The notes: generated by a model from the letters alone, not told the origin. Positions 36,720 through 46,634 are shown, numbered from the stretch's first letter. The stretch is DNA of 52,301 nt from Nitrosomonas supralitoralis (GCF_003011925.2 NZ_PXXU01000024.1:1-52301), one strand, 5' to 3'. Numbers and translations: made by a program.

Positions 36720-37754
36720 TCAGGGTGTTTTGACTGCATCCAGTAATTTAATGGAATGTGTGCTCTGTACAACGAGAGCGTAAGCTATTTTGTCAAAAAC
36801 GCGAAATACGAATGCCAATCCCGTTCTCTCTTCAGGCAACTGTACCGTTTCCCCGTCCAGAGATTTAGCTTGACTTTTTCGGTAAACAGCAAGCACATGG
36901 CCCATTTCCAGGCCATCCATTTTCCCTTTATTCAAGGTAATGATAGAATCTTTGCCAATTTCGGTGACACCGCCATAGACTGAGATAATTCGTCCATTGA
37001 TTGGAAAATCCGGCGCATGGGGCGCATAGTTATTGAAAATGTTATCGGGTGAAGGAACCAAACGATCTCCGTTCAGAATCTCTTCCGTGGCCCGAGTAAT
37101 GGTTACTGTGCTGACATCAGCAAATAAACTGGCTTTGGCATTACCTAAGTAAGTTGCCTCATAGCCGAGAATCCGATCTTTTTGGTCGGGATCTTTCAAT
37201 GCGTTACCGGGACGGAAAATTTGCCATGCCGAGCCTTTGTCGTTCGGTAATCCACTGATATAAGCTGTGTTGCCTGTGCTCAGAACGACTCGGTTGTCAC
37301 TGGAGCCCAAAATATAGGGTGCGGTGTCGAGACCATCCTTTTCAATAACTAAGGGTTGTGTGAGAAAAGGTTCGATTGCTGCAGCCGGGATACTGGGTAT
37401 GGCTGCAGTATCTGAAAGCTCTGATCGAATTTTTGGAGATAATTTAACTGTTTTAATGCCGTCTTCTGGGTCCTCAAGGCTTAATCGATATCCGTAGGGT
37501 GTTCTTTTCAGTATTACGGCATCGCCGGGGTAGATTTTGTGAGGATTCTTTACCTGTTCACGATTGAGTCCCCAGATTTCAGGCCAGCGCCAGGGGTCGT
37601 TAAGAAACCTGGAGGCAATTCCCCATAATGTATCGCCTGGTACAACGACATGACGATAGGGTGTATCGCTCCGCAATATATTATTCTCAGCATTGGCTGG
37701 CGGAATAGAAAGCAGACTCAGGAATAAAATCATAGCTATAATAGGCTTTCGCAT
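36720..37754 (-). CDS. Secreted LysM-domain peptidoglycan-binding protein
   Basis: A 344-residue exported protein. The signal peptide ends near PPANA (about residue 22). A LysM domain follows (about 34-85): YRHVVVPGDTLWGIASRFL and NPHKIYPGDAVIL. It should bind peptidoglycan glycan strands. The remaining 250 residues are beta-rich without a recognised enzyme motif. It lies 18 bases before dprA on the same strand and is divergent from def, the usual betaproteobacterial layout. Confidence 0.9.
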   Translation of the reverse strand: MRKPIIAMILFLSLLSIPPANAENNILRSDTPYRHVVVPGDTLWGIASRFLNDPWRWPEIWGLNREQVKNPHKIYPGDAVILKRTPYGYRLSLEDPEDGIKTVKLSPKIRSELSDTAAIPSIPAAAIEPFLTQPLVIEKDGLDTAPYILGSSDNRVVLSTGNTAYISGLPNDKGSAWQIFRPGNALKDPDQKDRILGYEATYLGNAKASLFADVSTVTITRATEEILNGDRLVPSPDNIFNNYAPHAPDFPINGRIISVYGGVTEIGKDSIITLNKGKMDGLEMGHVLAVYRKSQAKSLDGETVQLPEERTGLAFVFRVFDKIAYALVVQSTHSIKLLDAVKTP

Positions 37755-37849
37755 GGACGATTCCTGTGCAAGTTATTAATCATACAAAATGATTGGCTAA
37801 TAATACGGTCTAAATGCAGTATTTGTTTATTTATCTATATAATTTTTTC

Positions 37850-38353
37850 ATGACTATTTTAAAAATTCTACAATACCCGGACGAAAAACTACATACTGTA
37901 GCGGTTCCTGTTGCGCAAGTCACTGACAAAATCCGTACATTGATTAATGATATGGCAGAAACGATGTATGCAGCACCCGGCATAGGGTTAGCCGCAACGC
38001 AAGTGGATGTCCATGAGCGTGTTATCGTTATGGATACGTCTGAAGCGCGAGATCAATTGCTAGTTCTGATTAATCCTGAAATCATTGCCAGCAGCGGTAT
38101 GTCTGATTATGAAGAAGGCTGTCTGTCAGTGCCAGGTATTTATGGAAAAGTACAGCGTGCTGAATTTGTTACAGTAAAAGCCTTAAATGCACAAGGCGAG
38201 TCATTTGTTTTGGATGCTGATGGATTGCTGGCGGTGTGTATTCAACATGAGATGGATCATTTGGCAGGAAAAGTATTTGTTGAATATTGGTCTCGGCTTA
38301 AGCAAGCGCGCACTTTGGCAAGATTAAAGAAAAAACAGCGTAGTACAATGTAA
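37850..38353 (+). CDS. def: Peptide deformylase
   Basis: A 167-residue metalloenzyme that removes the formyl group from nascent proteins. Motifs 1-3 are complete: [18 protein letters not shown] (metal Cys) and QHEMDHL (metal His pair). [15 protein letters not shown] is the family start, so ATG at 37850 was chosen over one 12 codons upstream. It starts the rightward def-fmt-rsmB run; fmt adds the formyl group that def later removes. Confidence 0.96.
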   Translation: MTILKILQYPDEKLHTVAVPVAQVTDKIRTLINDMAETMYAAPGIGLAATQVDVHERVIVMDTSEARDQLLVLINPEIIASSGMSDYEEGCLSVPGIYGKVQRAEFVTVKALNAQGESFVLDADGLLAVCIQHEMDHLAGKVFVEYWSRLKQARTLARLKKKQRSTM

Positions 38354-38464
38354 CCGCGCGAGCTTGCATGAAAATAGCGACTTGTTTTTTTGTGGATGAT
38401 TTTCTTATTCCATCGACGGCATTGAAAATCTGTAGTCTTAATTAATGGTCATCAATGCACTAGT

Positions 38465-39406
38465 ATGAAAATCATTTTTGCCGGAACGCCTGTTTTTGCT
38501 GCTGTTGCATTGGAAGGATTGATCCGTGCGGGGCATCAGGTTGTAATGGTTTTAACCCAGCCGGACCGGCCGGCCGGAAGAGGGATGAAAACAGCCGCCA
38601 GTGCAGTCAAGTTGCTGGCGCAGCAGCATCAGCTTGCGTTAATGCAGCCCCCGACTCTTAAAACGCCTGAAATACAAGCGCAATTACGGGCGTTACAAGC
38701 GGATGTGATGATAGTTGCGGCCTATGGATTGATTCTGCCGCAAGCAGTATTAGATATTCCTGGTCTAGGTTGCTTGAATATTCACGCATCGATATTGCCA
38801 CGCTGGCGTGGTGCTGCACCGATTCAACGGGCGATACTTGCGGGTGATGATGAAACCGGCATTACGATCATGCAAATGGATGCAGGACTTGATACGGGCA
38901 ACATTCTATTGAATCACGATATGAAGATTACGTCGAACGATACCGCGCAATCATTGCATGATAAGCTGGGTCTGTTAGGTGCCCAGAGTATTGTCGAAGT
39001 TCTGGTTCAATTACAGCAGGGTAAGCTTGTTTCGGTTATTCAGAATGAAACACAAGCTTGTTATGCCGCTAAAATAACTAAAACTGAAGCTGAAATTGAT
39101 TGGCAACTTCCAGCCAAACAGATCGATCGGGTGGTGCGTGCATTTAACCCATCTCCAGGAGCTTATACGTCTTTTCATGGAATGATTTTGAAGATTTGGC
39201 AGGCAAAAGCAATCACAGGTGAATCCGGGCAGCCAGGTGAAATTGTTGCGGCAGATCGTGAGGGTATATCTATAGCATGCGGCTCTGGTTTGTTACAGGT
39301 GGAAATGTTGCAGAAACCTGGGGGGAAGAAAATGTATGTAGCGGATTTTTTGGCTGGCAATAATTTTCAACCAGGTGAATGTTTCACACCCGTTAATTAT
39401 TCATAA
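38465..39406 (+). CDS. fmt: Methionyl-tRNA formyltransferase
   Basis: A 313-residue enzyme that formylates initiator Met-tRNA. It opens with MKIIFAGTPVFAAVALE and contains the 10-formyl-THF-binding and catalytic core LNIHASILPRWRGAAPI and the D-containing ITIMQMDAGLDTG. The C-terminal OB-like domain from about residue 205 binds tRNA. It is three bases from rsmB. Confidence 0.96.
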   Translation: MKIIFAGTPVFAAVALEGLIRAGHQVVMVLTQPDRPAGRGMKTAASAVKLLAQQHQLALMQPPTLKTPEIQAQLRALQADVMIVAAYGLILPQAVLDIPGLGCLNIHASILPRWRGAAPIQRAILAGDDETGITIMQMDAGLDTGNILLNHDMKITSNDTAQSLHDKLGLLGAQSIVEVLVQLQQGKLVSVIQNETQACYAAKITKTEAEIDWQLPAKQIDRVVRAFNPSPGAYTSFHGMILKIWQAKAITGESGQPGEIVAADREGISIACGSGLLQVEMLQKPGGKKMYVADFLAGNNFQPGECFTPVNYS

Positions 39407-39409
39407 AAT

Positions 39410-40687
39410 ATGGTCAAAACACAGCTTGCTGCGGCTTCTGTAGTGGGTAAGGTATTAGCTGGGGCAAGCCTAACCGAAGTGTTGCAGGATGTCTGGCAAG
39501 TGGAATCCACGCTTACGAAGCAACAAAGAGGCGCTATTCAGGATTTGAGTTACGGTGCATTGCGTTTTTATGGTCAACTGGAAGCAATTTTAGAGCTCCT
39601 GCTGAAGAAGCCGCTGCGTGATAAAGGTTTGTATCATCTGCTGCTGGTAAGTTTATATCAATTGCAGTACAGCCGGGCGTTGCAGCACACCGTGGTTGAT
39701 CAGGCGGTGTCCGCTTCGCGTTGTTTAGTGAAGGGTAGCGCGATGCAGGGATTGGTCAACGCTGTGCTGCGCAATTTTATCCGCCAACAGGAAAATTTGT
39801 TGAAGCAAGCCGCTGAAAAAGAAGTTGGGCGCTATTCGCATCCGCAGTGGTGGATTGATAAACTGCGTCGGCAATATCCAACAAATTTTACTGCCATACT
39901 GAGAGCGAATAACAAGCGCCCGCCAATGACTCTGCGGGTTAATCGGCGTAAGATCAGCGTGGAGGCTTATTGTAATTTACTGGCAGAAAATGAGATTCAA
40001 GTGGAATGGATAGGGTCTGGTACACTTCAATTGAGTCAACCCATCAGGGTGGAGTGTTTACCAGGTTTTGCAATGGGCCTGGTGACCGTACAAGATGCGG
40101 GTGCGCAACTTGCTGCGCCATTGCTGGATGTGCACGATGGCATGCGGGTGTTGGATGCTTGCGCTGCTCCCGGGGGTAAAAGCACTCATTTGTTGGAATT
40201 GGCTAATATCTCTCTGTCGATATTGGATAATGATTCAAAGAGACTGATTCAAGTGCAGCAAAACCTGGAGCGCTTGGGTTTGGAATCAGAGCGGCTGATT
40301 TGCGGTGATGCGTCGAATCCTGATGAATGGTGGGATAAGCAACTCTATGATCGTATTTTAGCTGATGTGCCTTGTTCTGCATCAGGTGTGGTATGTCGAC
40401 ATCCTGATATTAAATGGCTGCGACGAGAGAGTGATTTGGTCAAGTTTGCAGCAAGTCAGCAAGCAATTCTAGATGCATTGTGGAAAATTCTAAATAAGGA
40501 TGGTAAGTTGCTTTATGTGACTTGCTCAATCTTCGCAGAAGAAAATACAATGCAGATTGAGACATTTCTTAAACATCATTCTGATGCATGCCGACTACCG
40601 ATTTCCGGGGCAGCTATGGTTGATGGGCAACTGTTACCTGATACTCAACATGACGGCTTCTTTTATACCTTGCTGCAGAAAACCTGA
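39410..40687 (+). CDS. rsmB: 16S rRNA m5C967 methyltransferase RsmB
   Basis: A 425-residue SAM-dependent enzyme that methylates cytosine 967 of 16S rRNA. An N-terminal NusB-like RNA-binding domain (about 1-140) is followed by the methyltransferase fold with LDACAAPGGKSTHLLEL (SAM site), ADVPCSASGV (motif IV Cys) and LLYVTCSIFAEEN (motif VI, catalytic Cys). Length and order match the family. Its end lies seven bases before the DUF4390 gene. Confidence 0.95.
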   Translation: MVKTQLAAASVVGKVLAGASLTEVLQDVWQVESTLTKQQRGAIQDLSYGALRFYGQLEAILELLLKKPLRDKGLYHLLLVSLYQLQYSRALQHTVVDQAVSASRCLVKGSAMQGLVNAVLRNFIRQQENLLKQAAEKEVGRYSHPQWWIDKLRRQYPTNFTAILRANNKRPPMTLRVNRRKISVEAYCNLLAENEIQVEWIGSGTLQLSQPIRVECLPGFAMGLVTVQDAGAQLAAPLLDVHDGMRVLDACAAPGGKSTHLLELANISLSILDNDSKRLIQVQQNLERLGLESERLICGDASNPDEWWDKQLYDRILADVPCSASGVVCRHPDIKWLRRESDLVKFAASQQAILDALWKILNKDGKLLYVTCSIFAEENTMQIETFLKHHSDACRLPISGAAMVDGQLLPDTQHDGFFYTLLQKT

Positions 40688-40694
40688 TCAACAT

Positions 40695-41294
40695 ATGAAT
40701 CGGACAAAGCTACTTTGCTTCAGCTTATTTTTCTGGTGGTTGATTCTGATGTTGCCAGCTGCCACTGCAAAAGCGGAAGGTATCCGGATAAATTCGGTCA
40801 GTTTAGTGGCAGTGGGTGAGAACTATGAAATCAGTGTGGATTCTGAAATTTCGCTTAACCCGACTTTGGAACAGGCGCTTGAGAAAGGCATTGTACTTTA
40901 TTTTGTATTCAAATTCAGTCTGGTTGATGTGCGCTGGTATTGGTTGGATGAAGAAATTGTGCGCGGTAAATACAGAGTCGGATTGAGGTATTATGCACTT
41001 ACGCGGCAGTATCATTTAAATCACGGCTCGTTTTCACAGAGTTTTAACACGCTCAATGAAGCATTGCAGGTTATGGGTCGATTGCATGATTTTACCTTGA
41101 CGGTTAAATCAGAATTAAAACGGGACATTGATTATATCGCGTCACTGCGTATATGGCTTGATCTGACACGTATGCCCAAACCATTCCAGGTCGAGGCATT
41201 GGGTTCCAGTCGATGGGATCTGAGTTCAGACAAGTTGGAGTGGCGAATGAAATTACCTACACCGGAGCAACCGTTCCAAATGAAAGGCCAGTAA
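40695..41294 (+). CDS. DUF4390 exported protein
   Basis: A 199-residue protein with a signal peptide (MNRTKLLCF to about AATAKAE). The body shows IVLYFVFKFSLVDVRWYWLDE and LRYYALTRQYHLNHG, hallmark segments of DUF4390. The function is unestablished. It is regularly found between rsmB and ntrY in Betaproteobacteria, as here. The longer open frame begins upstream inside rsmB; ATG at 40695, after the rsmB stop, gives a correct signal peptide. Its stop TAA overlaps the ntrY start by one base (TAATG), so a functional link to the sensor kinase is possible. Confidence 0.88.
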   Translation: MNRTKLLCFSLFFWWLILMLPAATAKAEGIRINSVSLVAVGENYEISVDSEISLNPTLEQALEKGIVLYFVFKFSLVDVRWYWLDEEIVRGKYRVGLRYYALTRQYHLNHGSFSQSFNTLNEALQVMGRLHDFTLTVKSELKRDIDYIASLRIWLDLTRMPKPFQVEALGSSRWDLSSDKLEWRMKLPTPEQPFQMKGQ

Positions 41295-43471
41295 TGAAGT
41301 ATGTACTCATTATTGGTGCGGGGTTGGGCGCAGTCATGCTGTTTTTGCTTGCTACAGCAGGTGCCAATACGGAGTTTTTTGAGCGTAAATATCGCTTATT
41401 ATTGGTTATAAATGTCGCCTTTGTGCTCTTACTCATGGCAATCGTTGCAATCCTGTTGTGGCGATTCAGGCGCAGACTTAAATCAGGTGTATTTGGATCT
41501 AAGCTGGCATTGCGATTAATGCTGGTTTTCTCGCTGATGGCAATTCTTCCTGGTGCTTTGGTCTATGCTGTATCAGTGCAATTCCTTGAGAAAAGTATCG
41601 AATCCTGGTTTGATGTGAAAGTGGATCGGGCTTTGGAGGGTGGATTGAATCTTGGGCATACTATGCTGGATAACTTGTTGGAGGAATTGCAGAAAAAAGC
41701 ACAGGCCACGGCTCTGATGTTAGCAGGAACTACGAATCCTCCTTTGCTGGTGCTTAACGAGTTATTGTTGCAGTCTCAGGTGGAAGAATCGACTTTATTC
41801 AACCAAGATGGCAAGGTGATTGCATTCTCAAGCGAAACTAATCTGGCATTATTTCCTGAAAAGCCAAATGCTATGGTTATGCGCCATGTAAGGATCCAGA
41901 AAGCTTACACTGCAGTTGAAACGATAGCCGACAAAGGTTTATATTTACGTGTGGTTGTGCCTGTCAATGTATTGAGTTTGAAAGAGGATATCCGGGTTTT
42001 ACAGTTATTGCAGCCAGTCCCTGTACAGTTGGCCAAAGACGCAGAGCGGGTGCAAGCCGGGTATCGAGATTACCAGGAGCTTTCATTGTCTCGTCACGGC
42101 TTAACTCGGTTGTATAGCGTGACATTGACTCTGGCATTATTATTATCGTTATTTTCAGCGCTGGCAACAGCATCATTGCTCAGTGAGAAGTTAAGCGCGC
42201 CACTCGGTATGTTAGCAGAAGGGACGCGTGCCATTGCGCAAGGTGATTACAGCCGACGTCATCTGGTTCAAAGTAGCGACGAGCTGGGTGTATTGACAGA
42301 ATCTTTTAATTTGATGACGCAGCAATTACAAGAGGCACAAGCAATTGCGCAGCATAATCAGCAGGAAGTAGAGAGTGCTCGGGCGCATCTGGAAAGTATT
42401 CTGGCAAATCTTTCATCCGGTGTATTAGTATTTGATGATCAATTGGCCTTGTCTAAAGCAAACCGAAGTGCAGAACAGATACTGCAAATACCTTTGATCA
42501 GTTTGGATGGTTCAATTATTGAAGGATGTGTGGCCAATGAGCCGCATTTGAATTCGCTGATTGCTGAAATTAGAACGGGTTTTAATTCGGAAGAAACGGA
42601 TGTCTGGCAGCGTCAATTAACACGCCCGGAAGATGGTCGCAATCAGGTTCTGTTGTTGCGGGGCACACGTTTGCCTAAGATATCGGGTGGCGGGGGTGTG
42701 GTGGTCTTTGACGATATTACTAATTTACTGCAGGTGCAGCGCGCGGTAGCCTGGAGTGAAGTGGCGCGACGTCTAGCACACGAAATTAAAAATCCGTTGA
42801 CGCCGATTCAGCTTTCTGCGGAGCGGGTACAGCATAAACTAATCAAAAAACTCGACGAAGAAGATGCCAAGATATTAAGGCGTTCTACTGAGACTATTGT
42901 TAATCAAGTCGAGGCTCTCAAAAGAATGGTCAACGAGTTCAATCAATATGCACGTGTTCCAGAGTTGGAATTGCTGCAGCTTGATTTTAACCAGTTGGTT
43001 CGTGAAGTGCTGTCGCTCTACGAGGCTACAAATATGGCGGCTGAAAAGGGTAAATACATACAAATCAAACAGTCATTGACGGAAGGCTTGCCGGGAGTTA
43101 GAGGAGACTCTGCACAGCTGCGCCAAGTACTGCATAATTTATTACAGAATGCACAAGATGCATTATTTGATACTGCGGACCCCGTGATAGAAGTGAAAAC
43201 TGAAATAGTGCATGGAGGTGTGCAGCTAAGTGTACGTGATAATGGTTGCGGGTTTTCGGAGGAGATCAGAGCGCGGGTTTTTGAGCCTTATGTCACCACC
43301 AAGTTAAAGGGTACGGGCCTGGGCTTGCCGATTGTCAAGAAAATTGTTGAAGAACATGATGGGCTTATTCATATCGAGAATATCAAGCCGCATGGCGCGC
43401 AAATCTCAATTATCCTACCCACGGTGGAAAAAAATAAAGCTGCAGAGAATAACAGATTGGCATTAAATTAA
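41294..43471 (+). CDS. ntrY: NtrY-like membrane sensor histidine kinase
   Basis: A 725-residue kinase. The N-terminal membrane segments (about 1-100) are followed by a periplasmic or extracytoplasmic part to about 270. A HAMP domain follows (LSAPLGMLAEGTRAIAQGDYS), then a PAS domain (about 370-480) and the phosphoacceptor His496 in RRLAHEIKNPLTP. The ATPase domain has LLQNAQDALF (N box), VRDNGCGF (G1) and GTGLGLPIVKK (G2). This domain order is that of NtrY. ATG at 41294 overlaps the DUF4390 stop. The signal sensed is unknown; in other bacteria NtrYX has been tied to nitrogen and redox control. Confidence 0.92.
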   Translation: MKYVLIIGAGLGAVMLFLLATAGANTEFFERKYRLLLVINVAFVLLLMAIVAILLWRFRRRLKSGVFGSKLALRLMLVFSLMAILPGALVYAVSVQFLEKSIESWFDVKVDRALEGGLNLGHTMLDNLLEELQKKAQATALMLAGTTNPPLLVLNELLLQSQVEESTLFNQDGKVIAFSSETNLALFPEKPNAMVMRHVRIQKAYTAVETIADKGLYLRVVVPVNVLSLKEDIRVLQLLQPVPVQLAKDAERVQAGYRDYQELSLSRHGLTRLYSVTLTLALLLSLFSALATASLLSEKLSAPLGMLAEGTRAIAQGDYSRRHLVQSSDELGVLTESFNLMTQQLQEAQAIAQHNQQEVESARAHLESILANLSSGVLVFDDQLALSKANRSAEQILQIPLISLDGSIIEGCVANEPHLNSLIAEIRTGFNSEETDVWQRQLTRPEDGRNQVLLLRGTRLPKISGGGGVVVFDDITNLLQVQRAVAWSEVARRLAHEIKNPLTPIQLSAERVQHKLIKKLDEEDAKILRRSTETIVNQVEALKRMVNEFNQYARVPELELLQLDFNQLVREVLSLYEATNMAAEKGKYIQIKQSLTEGLPGVRGDSAQLRQVLHNLLQNAQDALFDTADPVIEVKTEIVHGGVQLSVRDNGCGFSEEIRARVFEPYVTTKLKGTGLGLPIVKKIVEEHDGLIHIENIKPHGAQISIILPTVEKNKAAENNRLALN

Positions 43472-43618
43472 ATTATCGAGTCTGTAATTTAAGAAAAGAC
43501 GAGTAAAATCATTCATGTTCTGGTGCTCGTCAATCAAAAAACTGAGAATCCATAAATGAGCATGAAATTTGACAATTTAAACAAGCTGATTAGATTCCAG
43601 TAATGGAGAGAATTCTAG

Positions 43619-44881
43619 ATGATAACAAACAATACAATACTTATTGTTGATGACGAAATTGGTATACGCGAATTGCTGTCTGAAATTTTGCGTGATGAAG
43701 GGTACCGTGTGGCACTGGCAGAAAATGCTGAGCAAGCGCGTCTCTGGCGAAATCAGACGCGCCCGGATTTGGTGCTGCTGGATATTTGGATGCCTGATAC
43801 CGATGGTATTACTTTGCTAAAAGAATGGGTCAGTAATGGAATGTTGACAATGCCAGTGATTATGATGTCAGGGCACGGCACCATTGATACGGCGGTTGAA
43901 GCGACGCGCATTGGTGCATTTAGTTATCTGGAGAAACCGATACCATTGCAGAAATTGTTAAGTACTGTCAGCAAAGCTTTGCGAGGCGGACAAAGTAAAC
44001 AGCAATCAGCGCTTTCTCTGGCCAGTTTGGGCAAAGGTAACTTGATTGCAGATCTGCGGAAAAGATTGGAGCAAGTTGTCAATGTGAAAGCACCTGTGCT
44101 GCTGATGGGTGAGCCAGGTGCAGGCGCTGAAATATGTGCTCGTTTCATGCATCGCCCTAATACACCGTGGGTAGAACCCGAGACATTGACTCCATTAGCG
44201 GAATCTCCGCTGGATTTATTGGAGCCCGCACGTGATGGTTTGTTATTTCTTAAGGATGTGGGTGAAATCAGCAAATTAGCACAAAAAGGTTTGTTGCTGT
44301 TATTGAGCAAACTTGAAAAATATAATGTGCGACTGGTTTGCGCGACTTCACACCCACTGGCGGAGTTGACTGCGCAAGGTGCTTATCATCCCAGGTTATA
44401 CGAAGTGCTAAGTGGCTTAAGTATTGGTATTCCTGCTCTGCGGGCGCATCGGGAAGATATTCCTGAATTAGCCAATCAGATTTTATCGCGCTTTGTGGAA
44501 TCCGGTGAGGCCCCATCAACCCTTCAGTTTACTACCGCAGCACTGAATTGCCTGCGTAATTATGATTGGCCGGGTAATATTACGCAGCTAACCGGAGTCG
44601 TCCATTCTTTGGCGTTGACATCCACCGGTGATGAAATTTCAGTGGAAGCTGTGCAGCAGGCAATGGTATTTCCAGAATCTGCTTCTGCATCGGTTGCCCC
44701 AGAAATTCCCCTTGATCTTTCATTGCGTGAAGCACGTGATTTATTCGAAAAAACTTATTTTGAAAGGTTGATTGATCAAGAAAACGGGAATATGACGCGC
44801 GTGGCTGATCGGGCTGGATTAGAACGTACACATCTTTATCGCAAAATAAAATTACTGGGGATTAAATTGCGCGGAAACTGA
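43619..44881 (+). CDS. ntrX: NtrX-like response regulator with degenerate AAA+ domain
   Basis: A 420-residue regulator. The receiver (1-120) has acidic Asp11/Asp12, phosphoacceptor Asp55 and Lys106. A central domain in the place of the AAA+ ATPase follows, and a Fis-type helix-turn-helix closes the protein (GNMTRVADRAGLERTHLYRKI). The central domain is unusual. The Walker A position reads GEPGAGAE, with Ala at the essential Lys. The Walker B acidic pair is replaced (LFLKD). The GAFTGA loop that contacts sigma-54 is missing and the segment is shortened. It should bind DNA but not open sigma-54 promoters. GGAGAG precedes the ATG. It follows ntrY after 147 bases. Confidence 0.9.
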   Translation: MITNNTILIVDDEIGIRELLSEILRDEGYRVALAENAEQARLWRNQTRPDLVLLDIWMPDTDGITLLKEWVSNGMLTMPVIMMSGHGTIDTAVEATRIGAFSYLEKPIPLQKLLSTVSKALRGGQSKQQSALSLASLGKGNLIADLRKRLEQVVNVKAPVLLMGEPGAGAEICARFMHRPNTPWVEPETLTPLAESPLDLLEPARDGLLFLKDVGEISKLAQKGLLLLLSKLEKYNVRLVCATSHPLAELTAQGAYHPRLYEVLSGLSIGIPALRAHREDIPELANQILSRFVESGEAPSTLQFTTAALNCLRNYDWPGNITQLTGVVHSLALTSTGDEISVEAVQQAMVFPESASASVAPEIPLDLSLREARDLFEKTYFERLIDQENGNMTRVADRAGLERTHLYRKIKLLGIKLRGN

Positions 44882-45956
44882 TTCTGTCAGTAAGTGAGAT
44901 ATTACTCTACAGAATTGGCTTGGATGCTGGAAAAAGACTTGTGGAAGGGGCTAGAAATGAGGTGTTGCAAAGTTTGATGGAATACATTTATACGCGGTCT
45001 TTTGACAACTCGCGCCGTATTCACAAATTATTTATAAGCTTACTTAACAGTACGTAACCACACTTTCTGCTTCTGACATTTTTATCCCCAGGATCCCAAT
45101 CCACTTTAACCGAAACTGAGTTGATTTCATATCCTGCAAGGGGATTTCAGCTTGAAAAAACTCTGTCTGATTAGCTGATTCTAGTTGAGTTGCTGGATAT
45201 GCAATAGCAAAATCCAGAAGAAATACGCTTGCGTGAATAAGTGCGTTACACATTGTATTGGGTATAGAGTCCGCTGCACAGAATCTAGCGCTGGAACAGT
45301 TTGCATGCACGAGCGGTTGGGTATAAGGTAACAATTGGAGGAGTGTCCGCACAAGAACTTGCACACAAAGCTATGCCCAAGAATTAAAAAAAGCTCCCAA
45401 TAAATTACTAGCTCCGCCCAGGAGCTTTATAGGACAAGTTGACTAATTATTTAGTATTCATGAAATAAATCTCTTGTCTTTGGTGCTTATCAAATCGAAT
45501 GTAATTAAACTTTCTCTCATTCCCAGCGTCACCTCGATTCACGAGGCAGGTAATAAATAATGGCAATAAAACAATTACATATTAAACTATGCCTTGTGTT
45601 TTGGATAAGAAAGAATATGTAAAATCTAAATACCGAAAAGAGAAATGATAACAGACAAGAGTTATTAATCGTATAGAATATATATTAATCAGTCCGATCG
45701 GGTTGGGATTTTTATAGGACAATTTCCCGTTAATTTTAGTATGATTTCAGGATATTCATCTCTATTCCAAACTGAATATTGAGCTTAATATCTCGTTACG
45801 TAGGGAAATTCTGACTAAGTCTGTTGTTAAGTTTGGAAGACGGTAACTTAGTGATCACATTTGTCGTGATATTGCCGAGCCATAAATATAATCAACTTTT
45901 TCTGGATTTTCTTAATCTAGTGCAATTTTATTAATAATCAGTTTCTGGGGCATACA
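44882..45956. other. Gene-poor region of 1.07 kb
   Basis: No gene can be supported. The longest frame (45044-45364, minus, 106 codons) has no domain or ribosome binding site. Just after ntrX a frame of about 55 codons (44888-45055) runs without a start codon of note. The piece TTATAGGACAA occurs twice (45427-45437 and 45712-45722). A hairpin with a T-run on the minus strand lies at 45390-45428. The last 240 bases must hold the promoter of the PEP-CTERM gene; no sigma-54 site (TGGCAC-N5-TTGC) was seen. Confidence 0.5.
45390..45428 (-). terminator. Orphan terminator-like hairpin with two possible stems
   Basis: AAAGCTCC (45390-45397) pairs with GGAGCTTT (45421-45428). On the minus strand this is followed by a run of T, the form of an intrinsic terminator. 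The same right arm can pair instead with AGCTCC at 45410-45415, forming a smaller stem with a five-base loop. No minus-strand gene lies upstream, so it could end a small RNA or be left over from a lost gene. Confidence 0.5.
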
Positions 45957-46598
45957 ATGAAAAATTCTTTACGATTGATGGCAGTGTCTTTGGTTCTTTG
46001 TTCTGGCTTGTTCTCGATAACCCATGCAAAAGCGGCTGCGATTCCATATGCGGATGAAGGAACCCTTGTTCTTAATACTTACACCTTTACAGCAACAACA
46101 ACCGGTTATATTGGCGCTTACTTTCAATCAAGCTCGGCATCTTATACCAATACGTTGTCATTACTCGTGAACGGTGTGGTTACACCAGAGTCATCTGCAG
46201 GAGTTTTAAACAATCAAACTTCAAGCGTAGGAGATTATGTTAATCTTGGCTACGTCAGTGCGGGAGATGTTCTTTCATTCCAATTGAATGTTCTTGATAC
46301 CGGAGATATCTGGAATTCCAATTCTGCATTCAATGTTGATGGAACGAATCACATCTACTCAGCCGCATTTTCTGGAGACACGGCTCTTGGCATTCCTGCT
46401 GGTACCTATGTTGGATTTGAAGATTTATATGGTGGTGGAGATTTTGATTATAATGATGAAGCGTTTGTATTCACAAACGTTAGTACATCATTAGCCAATC
46501 ACGTAAGTCCCGTACCTGAGCCAGAAGCTTATGCCATGTTACTGATAGGACTTGGATTGATTGGTTTTACAGTGCGCTCTAGAAAAACTAACGCATAG
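45957..46598 (+). CDS. PEP-CTERM protein with DUF4114-type domain
   Basis: A 213-residue exported protein. The signal peptide ends near HAKAAA (about residue 28). The body is beta-rich and holds YVGFEDLYGGGDFDYNDEA, the DUF4114 hallmark, near residue 155. The C-terminus is a complete PEP-CTERM sorting tag: VPEPEAYAMLL, a hydrophobic segment, then basic residues (RSRK). Exosortase would cut at PEP, and the protein would be anchored or released at the surface with exopolysaccharide. No exosortase (epsH/xrt) gene is in the window. A strong terminator follows. Confidence 0.92.
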   Translation: MKNSLRLMAVSLVLCSGLFSITHAKAAAIPYADEGTLVLNTYTFTATTTGYIGAYFQSSSASYTNTLSLLVNGVVTPESSAGVLNNQTSSVGDYVNLGYVSAGDVLSFQLNVLDTGDIWNSNSAFNVDGTNHIYSAAFSGDTALGIPAGTYVGFEDLYGGGDFDYNDEAFVFTNVSTSLANHVSPVPEPEAYAMLLIGLGLIGFTVRSRKTNA

Positions 46599-46634
46599 TA
46601 CATAGTAACTGAAACAGTATCATTCTTCCTCTTC

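Noticed and set aside
44888..45055. Open frame of about 55 codons right after ntrX (with GLDAGKRLVEGARNEVLQ).
   Set aside because: It begins in the wrong frame of ntrX, has no good start codon and no match that I recognise.
45044..45364. 106-codon minus-strand frame in the gene-poor region after ntrX.
   Set aside because: No ribosome binding site, no recognisable domain, and several cysteines in no pattern; could be a decayed gene but there is no positive evidence.
45390..45428. Integron attC site.
   Set aside because: The inverted repeat lacks the RYYYAAC and GTTRRRY core sites and no integrase is present.
45700..45956. A sigma-54 promoter for the PEP-CTERM gene, as known for some such genes.
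   Set aside because: No TGGCAC-N5-TTGC-like sequence at the right spacing was found.
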